DNA of 7,273 bases, taken from the NCBI GenBank assembly GCA_031546715.1, contig JAVBKA010000162.1:1-7273 (forward strand), read 5' to 3'. The notes under the pieces were generated by a model, which had not been told where the DNA came from, made no database searches, and saw only the letters and a list, made by a program, of their open reading frames with translations. This DNA comes from JAVBKA01 sp031546715 (GTDB taxonomy: Bacteria > Bacillota > Clostridia > Oscillospirales > UBA929). This document shows positions 1 through 6,066 of this stretch, in pieces. Position 1 is the first letter of the stretch; each line of letters begins with the position of its first letter. Made by a program: the position numbers and the translations under genes.

Positions 1-720
1 CAATATATCTGTCTGAATGTTTGTATACTCAATTTGTGCGTCACTGTAAAAAAGTTCAAAATCCATCTTAATTGTAGGATTTTCATAATAAAGCCGAATT
101 GAGGGCTGTGCACCCGCCTCTATTTGGTTTACAGGAGGAGATATCTGCCCAAAGGACGTATATTCCTGCGACCAAAATGCACCGCCGCTCCGTCTGTTAA
201 ACTCCTCGATGGTTACATATTTTTCTTTCATCCATTTCTGAAACCCGTCGGTACAAACTGGACAGCAGCAGCGTCCTGTACCCTCCTGCGCAGGCTCATT
301 GTCAATTTGAAAGCCCGAAACATTGGGGTTACTGCCGTAATGCTCAGCCATTTTTGCGGTAATAGCGGCTGAATACTCTCGATAGTCTTTGTTTGAGTAA
401 CAATAGTGCCGACGCCCGCCAAATGGTCGGCGAACACCTCGCCCGTCCATGTATAGGATATCCGGATGCTTCTCAACAAGCCAAATAGGAGGACATGCCG
501 TGGGCGTGCACACTATTGTCTTAATCCCGAACTCCCCAAGCTCGGCAATAACCCTGTCAAGCCATTCAAAGTGAAAATCCCCCTCTGACGGCTCAAAACG
601 CGACCATGCAAATTCGCCCATGCGAACAGTATTTATTCCTGAAACCTTTAGTAGCTCTAAATCGTGCCGCAGCTCATCCTCTGTCTTATGCTCCGGATAA
701 TAAGAAACACCATATTGCAT
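1..720 (-). CDS. GH42 beta-galactosidase, N-terminal part (3' end beyond window)
   Basis: Reading the minus strand from the ATG at 720-718 gives 240 codons without a stop to the window edge. The protein opens with YGVSYYPEH and continues with the GH42 barrel signatures TPTACPPIWL (residues 72-81) and GGRRHYC (101-107). IDNE follows, with Glu142 (codon 297-295) in the position of the family's acid/base. Cys107, Cys151, Cys153 and Cys156 (within RCCCPVC) match the four-cysteine zinc site known from Thermus-type GH42 enzymes. The catalytic nucleophile Glu and the trimerisation and C-terminal domains lie outside the window; the family is usually about 650-700 residues, so roughly a third is present. 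There is no signal peptide, so it should act in the cytoplasm, releasing terminal beta-galactose from short oligosaccharides. The start is 11 bases after the GH29 stop, with GGGGAGA at 732-726 as ribosome site. Family assignment is secure; exact linkage is not known, and some GH42 members act on alpha-L-arabinopyranosides. Confidence 0.93.
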   Translation of the reverse strand, partial: MQYGVSYYPEHKTEDELRHDLELLKVSGINTVRMGEFAWSRFEPSEGDFHFEWLDRVIAELGEFGIKTIVCTPTACPPIWLVEKHPDILYMDGRGVRRPFGGRRHYCYSNKDYREYSAAITAKMAEHYGSNPNVSGFQIDNEPAQEGTGRCCCPVCTDGFQKWMKEKYVTIEEFNRRSGGAFWSQEYTSFGQISPPVNQIEAGAQPSIRLYYENPTIKMDFELFYSDAQIEYTNIQTDIL

Positions 721-725
721 TTGTA

Positions 726-732
726 TCTCCCC
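726..732 (-). promoter_or_regulatory. Ribosome binding site of the GH42 gene
   Basis: On the minus strand GGGGAGA is followed by five bases (TACAA) and the ATG at 720. Its first G is the last base of the GH29 TAG stop codon, so a ribosome terminating on GH29 lies over the GH42 initiation site, which favours coupled translation. Confidence 0.75.
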
Positions 733-2072
733 TATTCCTTGCCTGTGAAATATATTCTGTCTTGCTGGGCGGCAACAAGCTTGTGAGCTAGCGTCAGTTT
801 AACTATTGTATCAGGCGCATTGAGTAAGCCTTGGGGTAATTGGATATTGATTTCATCACCGCTTTGCGAGTATGTAACGTCAGTGCCGTCAAGGAGTTTG
901 CAGGATTGGATATCAGCATTTTTTAGAGCTATACCTCTGAACGCTCCTCGGTCAAGGATGTGAATATAAACGTTATTATCCCTATATGTCGTTCCAAATA
1001 CACCGTCCACAGGCTCACAAGGGCCGCCTCTGGTGCTGTAAACGCTCTCGCCATTTTCCTTTAGCCACGCACCCAGCTCTTTCATTCTCGATACAATTTC
1101 TGGTGCGAGCTTACCGTTTTTGTCAGGTCCTACATTAAGTAGCCAGTTACCGTCACGGCAAATGACATTGGCTAGCATGACTATTAAATCGTCAAACTCA
1201 GAAACTGGGTCGTTCGGCATCCAACCCCATGAACTTCCTGAGCAGACACACATATTTTTTTCCCATGGCACAGGCAAAATTCCGCCTGTTATTGGATGTG
1301 AGCCTTCGTCGCAGTAGAAGTCGCCCTCCCAGCCTGAACGAGGATTGATAAGCATTTTTGGATTAGGCTCACGAGCAATTTTGTTGAGCTTTACAGGCTC
1401 CCAAAACCATGCACTGGATGTGTCGCTCCCTTTGTGGGCAAGCCAGCCGCCGTCGTACCAAAGTATGTCAATTGTACCGTACTCATGAGTTAGCTCACGG
1501 ACTTGGTCGTAACACTGCTTCTTCATAAGCTCGGCGTTTTCCTTTAGTCCTGCGGGGTCAAAGTACCCTGGAAAACGCCCGTCCATCGGGGAGTAGTATA
1601 ACCCAACCCGTAAACCGTCAGCATGGCACGCCTCTACGTACTCCTTAACAAAGTCGCGTTTTGACGAGGTTTGATTACTTGTGAAGCCTTCATGCGCTCC
1701 CTTGCTGTTCCAAAGGGAAAAACCGTCATGATGCTTTGCCACCAGTACCATATACTTTGCGCCAAAATCTTTGGCAAGCCCTGTAAGCTCGCTCATTTCA
1801 AAGTTTTCAGGCGCAAATTCATCTGCCAGAGCCTTATATTCATCCCAAGGAATTTGCTCATTATGCCGCACCCATTCGCCCCGCCCAAGAATGGAGTATA
1901 ACCCCCAGTGGACAAACATTCCGACCTTGGCGTCACGCCACCACTGCAAATCCTCAGGCGCAAGATTTAGCTCTTCGCATTTTACCCCGCCAAGGCTTTT
2001 AAGGTTTATGCTTGACTTAAGCATAGATTTCAGCTCTGCGCCAGTCATTTCACGAGGTGCATTAGAAGCCAT
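732..2072 (-). CDS. GH29 alpha-L-fucosidase
   Basis: This is a complete 446-residue retaining alpha-L-fucosidase. The GH29 barrel begins near residue 44 (WWRDAKVGMFVHWGLYS, with His55-Trp56). It continues through KHHDGFSLW (His114-His115, fucose-binding histidines of the family), GLYYSPMDG (157-165) and ILWYDGGW, where Asp207 (codon 1454-1452) is the expected nucleophile. The SSWGW motif (280-284) and NWLLNVGPDKNGKL (309-322) close the catalytic part, and a small beta-rich domain follows to residue 446. The acid/base is poorly conserved in this family; Glu271 in PWEKN or Glu256 in CDEGSHP are candidates I cannot choose between. Residues 1-40 are a non-hydrophobic leader before the barrel, not a signal peptide, so the enzyme is probably cytoplasmic. 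The start is supported by AAGGAGAG at 2085-2078. The gene lies 17 bases after the 902-residue hydrolase and 11 before GH42, clearly in one operon. Subfamily and linkage preference cannot be read off reliably. Confidence 0.95.
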   Translation of the reverse strand: MASNAPREMTGAELKSMLKSSINLKSLGGVKCEELNLAPEDLQWWRDAKVGMFVHWGLYSILGRGEWVRHNEQIPWDEYKALADEFAPENFEMSELTGLAKDFGAKYMVLVAKHHDGFSLWNSKGAHEGFTSNQTSSKRDFVKEYVEACHADGLRVGLYYSPMDGRFPGYFDPAGLKENAELMKKQCYDQVRELTHEYGTIDILWYDGGWLAHKGSDTSSAWFWEPVKLNKIAREPNPKMLINPRSGWEGDFYCDEGSHPITGGILPVPWEKNMCVCSGSSWGWMPNDPVSEFDDLIVMLANVICRDGNWLLNVGPDKNGKLAPEIVSRMKELGAWLKENGESVYSTRGGPCEPVDGVFGTTYRDNNVYIHILDRGAFRGIALKNADIQSCKLLDGTDVTYSQSGDEINIQLPQGLLNAPDTIVKLTLAHKLVAAQQDRIYFTGKE

Positions 2073-2077
2073 AAAAA

Positions 2078-2085
2078 CTCTCCTT
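2078..2085 (-). promoter_or_regulatory. Ribosome binding site of the GH29 gene
   Basis: AAGGAGAG on the minus strand sits five bases (TTTTT) before the ATG at 2072-2070. It is the strongest Shine-Dalgarno in the window and fixes this start. It lies wholly within the 17-base gap after the preceding stop codon (2092-2090). Confidence 0.8.
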
Positions 2086-2089
2086 AAAT

Positions 2090-4798
2090 TTAACCTTCAT
2101 ACATCCAGTCAAGGGTATCATAACCCTCGCCCGCTAGACCAGCGTCTCGAACTGCAATCTCTCTGTCCTCAATAACACCTGCTACGATAAAGCCACCATT
2201 ACCAAGGGAAATTCTGTGTACTCCCTTTTGAAAGCGCAGAGCATGTATATTCACACCGGGGCAGCCGCTGTTCCGAATGGCATTTTTTAAAACAGCCTCC
2301 AGACCCCCTTGCTCATCAGCATGAGTGTTGGTCTCAAGCTCTGGCGGCTGTAGCCACTCAAGCCCTCTGGCGTTAATGTAGCCTATCAATAGCCGACTGT
2401 TTTGCTTAAAATCAAGAGTTAGCTCCGCAGCCCCGCCGATAGCTTTCCCTAGTCCTACGCGCAGTCCGCTTAATCCTTGCAGCTCAGGTGCAATATCCTT
2501 AATCTGGTAATGACAGTCTGTAAATATACGCTGACCCGCCTCTAGTGTGTACGCCTCGCACTCCCCCTCAACCACGTCAAAGGGCACTTGCACAAAGGCT
2601 TCAACAGATTCAACAGACACACCGCTCTCAGGAACAATTCCCGCCTTTAGCTTTTCTGTATTCTTCTTAAAACAATCAAATTCCTTCTCATATTCTGGCA
2701 GACAATCCGATGGCAGACCGTACTTGCTACCGTCTGAAAACGGTATTTTCCGCTGAGGTGTCAGCATACTGCAAAAATACAGATACGAGCTGTCTCCTAG
2801 CTCCGAAAGTCTGCGAAACGCTTCAATACTTTCCTGCCAAGGCGCAATAGCGCGTTCTAGCAAAGTCGTATCACCTAAGCAGTCTTTAGACATGGTAAAC
2901 CTGTATTCTAAAATCAGCAGAGCCGCCTCAAGCTTCTTGCAAAGGCTCAAACTAAGCAGGTAGATAGCGTCAATATCCGTTTTAATGCGTCCAAGCTCTT
3001 TGCTCACGGCTTCACATGTCTCTAGTGCTTTTGCGCAAAAATCTTTAGCGCGGCTTGCGAAATACATAACCTCCTGTATCATCTCAACAGGCGTTTCACC
3101 CACATGCTTCTGCCTCGCAAGCTCTTTTTTCACATATGGCTCAGCTTGCTCCCCTTGGTTTGCAACAGAATTCCAAAGTTCCGCGTTGGGACGATAACGC
3201 ATGACATTTGTCAGTTGGCTCATGCTCATGCCAAGGCTCAAGGTCTGGCGGTTGCCCTCGGTTATTCCGATACGCCCCAGAAGTCTTGGCGCGCATTGCC
3301 CCGCACATTCAAGTGCTTCCAGTAAGCTACTCGCCGACTTTTCGGCGACGCCGTAAATTTCAGCAAACCGATGCGTCCAGTACAGCCTTTCGTCCTCTTC
3401 GTTTCTGTCGGGCTGCCATGCGTAACGGTGCCACGCTTCAAACCACACGGTGTCACGTTCGTGCTGTAATAGTCGAGGCTCTGTTTTGTCGGGGGTGAAT
3501 GGCCAATCCCAGTAAAACAGTGGGTAGAGATGTAGCGCATTCCCGCCAAGCCTTGACCGTGAGGCACGGACGCATTTTTGAATATACAACGGCGCGGAAA
3601 AACGGAAAGGCTCAAGGTCTGCCAATATGTGCACATTAATAATATGCGCCCGCCCTAGCTTACTAAGCTCTAGGTGCTTTTTCTGCCAGCTTCCCCGCGG
3701 GCGGCATGTGGTCAGCCCTTCGCCGTTGTACTTCCACATGGTAAAAAGGTTTGCATACAAAGGCAATGCCTTCGCCATAACATCCACAGGGTCGCAGTCA
3801 TGTCCGCGGAGAATCAGCGGCGGCTGTTCGGCGATTCCTGCTTGCGCAAGCCCTTCAAGGACAGCGGGGACTATAGTTTCAACAAACCAAAGTGTCTTTT
3901 GAGCGTTGCCTCGCAACGCCTCGCCGAGGCAAACCATTAGCCCGAGATTTGGGTATGATTTGATAAATTCTACAATTGATTTAAACGTGTAATCCGCAAC
4001 CAAGGGCGTGATAGATGACTGTAACTGCGGTAGTCCGTAATGCTGCGCAAAGGGAAGGGGGATGTGAATATTATAGAACTTCAGCACAACCCAAATGCCG
4101 CGTTTATCACATTCTTCGGTTAGCCACGCAAACACTTCTTTGTTTAGCTGAAACTCATCCTCCGTTACCTCCAGTGCAAATGGGTAGTCGGGCACTTTAA
4201 CCAATGAAGAAAAGGGGTGTCCGCTCCATATGTATAGTACGTTGCAACGGTCGTTCAAGAGCTTGGTAAGAAACGCCAGCCAGTGCGCACGGTCGTAAAA
4301 CCACGGAAAACGTGCAGGGGTAATCGGGTACTCATAAGTCAAGCGAGGCGGCTCAATTTTCGTTTTTTGCAAGCCTATTGCAGGCCCGCGGAGTAAAAAC
4401 TCTGGCTTATCGCTAACAGCTATCTCACGAGGAAACTCCCCATTTTTCCGTATTTTTTCAGCAAGAGTAAGACAGCCGTAAAGCGCGCCTGTGGGCGAAC
4501 CTCCGCAAACCGCCGTCAAATATGCGGCGCAGGTCTCTATTCCGAAGCCTTCGCCAGTAGGCTCGTCTGCATGAAAAAGCAGTAAATCCCGTTCCCTAAG
4601 CCATGCAGTAAACTCATCGCCGCATACTCCGATGTACAGCTTATAGCCGCATGTATCGCGATAATCTTCAAAATTTTCAGGCAAAGCGGATATACCAGCA
4701 GTGTAGCCTGCATCTTTTAAAGTTTCTTCCAATAGCGAAATACCGAATTTAACACGCTTATGAGCGTCCTTTTGAACAAATATAGTTACATTTTTCAT
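2090..4798 (-). CDS. Putative intracellular glycoside hydrolase with GH67-like N-terminal domain, family not identified
   Basis: This 902-residue protein has no signal peptide. Residues 1-135 resemble the alpha/beta domain that precedes the barrel in GH67 alpha-glucuronidases and GH20 hexosaminidases: GFGIETCAAY, then GALYGCLTLAEKI, then KPEFLLRGP leading into the next domain. Residues about 136-440 look like a TIM barrel: a DRAHWLAFLTKLLNDRCNVLYI segment in which a helix precedes a strand, KRGIWVVLKFYN, MVCLGEAL (Glu293), LILRGHDCDP (Asp334, Asp336), WKYNGEGL (Glu360), INVHILADLEPF (Asp394, Glu396) and FYWDWPF. Residues about 440-715 are almost wholly helical, starting with a WHRYAW...YW signature. 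Residues about 730-902 look like a beta-sandwich. Glu293 with acidic residues about 70 and 100 positions later is reminiscent of GH67 spacing, but I cannot assign it to GH67, GH115, GH139 or any other family, so the substrate is unknown. It overlaps the URO-D gene by four bases (ATGA). The Shine-Dalgarno is weak (AAAGG at 4815-4811, 12 bases away), which suits translational coupling. That it is a glycosidase is inferred from architecture and operon context. Confidence 0.7.
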   Translation of the reverse strand: MKNVTIFVQKDAHKRVKFGISLLEETLKDAGYTAGISALPENFEDYRDTCGYKLYIGVCGDEFTAWLRERDLLLFHADEPTGEGFGIETCAAYLTAVCGGSPTGALYGCLTLAEKIRKNGEFPREIAVSDKPEFLLRGPAIGLQKTKIEPPRLTYEYPITPARFPWFYDRAHWLAFLTKLLNDRCNVLYIWSGHPFSSLVKVPDYPFALEVTEDEFQLNKEVFAWLTEECDKRGIWVVLKFYNIHIPLPFAQHYGLPQLQSSITPLVADYTFKSIVEFIKSYPNLGLMVCLGEALRGNAQKTLWFVETIVPAVLEGLAQAGIAEQPPLILRGHDCDPVDVMAKALPLYANLFTMWKYNGEGLTTCRPRGSWQKKHLELSKLGRAHIINVHILADLEPFRFSAPLYIQKCVRASRSRLGGNALHLYPLFYWDWPFTPDKTEPRLLQHERDTVWFEAWHRYAWQPDRNEEDERLYWTHRFAEIYGVAEKSASSLLEALECAGQCAPRLLGRIGITEGNRQTLSLGMSMSQLTNVMRYRPNAELWNSVANQGEQAEPYVKKELARQKHVGETPVEMIQEVMYFASRAKDFCAKALETCEAVSKELGRIKTDIDAIYLLSLSLCKKLEAALLILEYRFTMSKDCLGDTTLLERAIAPWQESIEAFRRLSELGDSSYLYFCSMLTPQRKIPFSDGSKYGLPSDCLPEYEKEFDCFKKNTEKLKAGIVPESGVSVESVEAFVQVPFDVVEGECEAYTLEAGQRIFTDCHYQIKDIAPELQGLSGLRVGLGKAIGGAAELTLDFKQNSRLLIGYINARGLEWLQPPELETNTHADEQGGLEAVLKNAIRNSGCPGVNIHALRFQKGVHRISLGNGGFIVAGVIEDREIAVRDAGLAGEGYDTLDWMYEG

Positions 4799-5916
4799 CT
4801 TACGTAACTACCTTTAACATCAGCCCAATGGCGTTCGGCATGTTCAAGAAGCATCTGTGCTTCGCCGCTTTTCATAGGTGAAAAGTACAAAAACAGTGCA
4901 TTAGAACCATAACGTGCGACTAAATTGTCCACACGCTTAATCTGCTCACTCATATCGCCGCCGTATACCTTGACCCATAGACCCTTGTTGGCTGTACGAG
5001 CCTTGTCGTATATCGGATACCACTGTTCATGGGCTCCGTCAGGCGCATAGTCTCCGCTAGTCCACTGTAATGCGTCTATTTCATCAATTTCCATCAATGC
5101 GTCCATATGCTTAATAGCGTCAGGTCCGTCAAGATGATACAGGACATTGTCAAGCCGCCTGCCTTGTTCACGTAAGCTTTCCTGCACAAAATCCCTAAAA
5201 AGCTCAGGGGATAACATTGCTGAAAAGTCGCACTGCAATTTTGCAGTTCTGCCCGCTCCCCAGATTTGGAAAACAGTGTAGCAAGAACCGCCGTCACTGT
5301 CTTTGGCTATCTCGTAAAATCTGTCGTAGTATTCAAAGTATAACTTTGTAACCTCGTTAACTCGCTTGAGCATTTCCTCAGGCTCGTCACAAAGGTCGTA
5401 AATCGTATTTTGCGCTCCCCGCATTGACGCTAGAATGTCTAGGTTTTCAATAATATCTGGTATGGCAATAGAAAAGTCATTTCCTGCAAGCTTTTTAGCT
5501 TCACGAAAAACTTCCATATGTTTCTTAAACCACTTTGCTTCTGAATCAAAGCGCAGGGGCGGATATGCCGTCCAGTCCTCAACGCATTCCTCAAACCAAA
5601 CAGTGTTGGGTTGCAGCACCGCTTCACAGCCTAAGTAAGCCGCCATTGAGCCTGGACCTAGGTCAACGCTCATGTTTGGAAAGCTCTCTGCCAAAAACTC
5701 ATGGGTTTCACAGTAGTACCGATAACGCTCCACCATGCGTGACGGCGTTAAGTATTTGTCCTCCATATTAATAGAACGAAGTGCCGCAGCCCTTTCAGGG
5801 TCAAGCTTGTCGGTACGCTCAGAAACTACATGCATCAGCGGACGTCCCTTATTCTCCCTTTTCCAGTAAGACCGCCACTTGTTGCTTGCCTCGACCCAAT
5901 TATCCTTGTAACGCAT
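4795..5916 (-). CDS. URO-D superfamily protein, sugar-cluster type (not HemE)
   Basis: I start this protein at the ATG 5916-5914, giving 373 residues; the reading frame opens further upstream at a GTG (5958). The fold is that of the uroporphyrinogen decarboxylase / MtaA-CmuA methyltransferase superfamily. Visible signatures are KWRSYWKRENKGRP near the N-terminus, IWGAGRTAKLQCDFSAMLSPELF (218-240), YHLDGPDAIKHMD (260-272), IDALQWTSGD (280-289) and a C-terminal barrel strand ALFLYFSP. The N-terminal MRQAGR motif that binds the porphyrin in HemE is absent, so haem synthesis is unlikely. MtaA-type corrinoid methyltransferases use a His-x-Cys zinc pair; here the corresponding stretch reads His261-Leu-Asp263, so the cysteine ligand is missing. 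As I recall it, this HLDG form is typical of URO-D paralogues found beside glycoside hydrolase genes in gut bacteria; their reaction is not known to me. There is no signal peptide, so it is presumably cytoplasmic. It is the first gene after the visible promoter and ends in a 4-base overlap with the unclassified hydrolase. Confidence 0.85.
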   Translation of the reverse strand: MRYKDNWVEASNKWRSYWKRENKGRPLMHVVSERTDKLDPERAAALRSINMEDKYLTPSRMVERYRYYCETHEFLAESFPNMSVDLGPGSMAAYLGCEAVLQPNTVWFEECVEDWTAYPPLRFDSEAKWFKKHMEVFREAKKLAGNDFSIAIPDIIENLDILASMRGAQNTIYDLCDEPEEMLKRVNEVTKLYFEYYDRFYEIAKDSDGGSCYTVFQIWGAGRTAKLQCDFSAMLSPELFRDFVQESLREQGRRLDNVLYHLDGPDAIKHMDALMEIDEIDALQWTSGDYAPDGAHEQWYPIYDKARTANKGLWVKVYGGDMSEQIKRVDNLVARYGSNALFLYFSPMKSGEAQMLLEHAERHWADVKGSYVR

Positions 5917-5925
5917 ACACAAAAA

Positions 5926-5931
5926 CCCCTT
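5926..5931 (-). promoter_or_regulatory. Ribosome binding site that decides the URO-D start
   Basis: AAGGGG on the minus strand lies nine bases before the ATG at 5916. The alternative upstream GTG (5958) has no purine-rich site before it, lies inside the operator-like dyad and would add 14 residues without family resemblance, so the ATG is preferred. The spacing is slightly long, so initiation may be moderate. Confidence 0.6.
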
Positions 5932-5950
5932 ACCTTTCTGCAAGGGCAGA

Positions 5951-5970
5951 TAGCACACAATCTTGTGCTA
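5951..5970. promoter_or_regulatory. Operator-like inverted repeat (TAGCACA-N6-TGTGCTA)
   Basis: A perfect dyad with 7-base arms (5951-5957 and 5964-5970) and a six-base centre lies about 13-32 bases downstream of the predicted transcription start of the URO-D operon. The size (20 bases) and position just after a promoter are typical for a dimeric repressor such as a LacI, GntR or DeoR family sugar regulator. No regulator gene is in the window, so the protein is unknown. It could instead be a small mRNA leader hairpin. Confidence 0.5.
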
Positions 5971-5989
5971 ACTAACCCTAATTACCGCC

Positions 5990-6018
5990 ATTATAACAAG
6001 GCTGTAATTCACATACAA
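5990..6018 (-). promoter_or_regulatory. Sigma-A/sigma-70-type promoter, extended -10, for the URO-D operon
   Basis: On the minus strand TTGTAT (-35, 6018-6013; four of six consensus bases) is separated by exactly 17 bases from a perfect TATAAT (-10, 5995-5990). The -10 is preceded by TGT, giving the extended TGn element. Transcription should start about seven bases further, near 5983, leaving a leader of roughly 67 bases before the URO-D ATG. It lies entirely between the GH95 stop and the URO-D gene. Confidence 0.75.
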
Positions 6019-6066
6019 TCAGGCGGAAGGGGTTTCTTTCAATATGTACTATTTTTTTAAGTAAGT

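Larger units (their letters stand above)
5917..6066. other. Intergenic regulatory gap between GH95 and URO-D
   Basis: This is the only sizeable non-coding stretch in the window. It contains the promoter, the operator-like dyad, a small leader hairpin (CTGC-CCTT-GCAG, 5949-5938) and the URO-D ribosome site. After the GH95 stop the minus-strand transcript reads TTAAAAAAATAG with no GC-rich stem and no U-tract, so no intrinsic terminator is seen and read-through into URO-D is likely. Confidence 0.6.

Noticed and set aside
228..479. Minus-strand open frame of 83 codons
   Set aside because: It is a shadow of the GH42 gene, whose frame through the same bases carries clear family motifs including IDNE and the zinc cysteines.
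1771..2175. Open frame of 134 codons on the plus strand
   Set aside because: It lies antisense across the GH29 start and the end of the 902-residue gene, both well supported; its translation shows no family signature.
3262..3636. Open frame of 124 codons on the minus strand in another phase
   Set aside because: It lies wholly inside the 902-residue gene, has no ribosome site of note and a composition typical of an out-of-phase shadow.
5917..5958. Upstream GTG start adding 14 residues to the URO-D protein
   Set aside because: No ribosome site precedes it, it falls inside the operator-like dyad, and the added residues do not resemble the family; the ATG at 5916 has AAGGGG before it.
5951..5970. 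The 7-6-7 dyad as a terminator
   Set aside because: It lies downstream of a promoter, has short stems and no U-tract after it, so an operator or leader hairpin is more likely.
6051..6058. T-run that might mark an intrinsic terminator
   Set aside because: In the direction of the genes it reads as A residues, and no stable stem precedes it on either strand.
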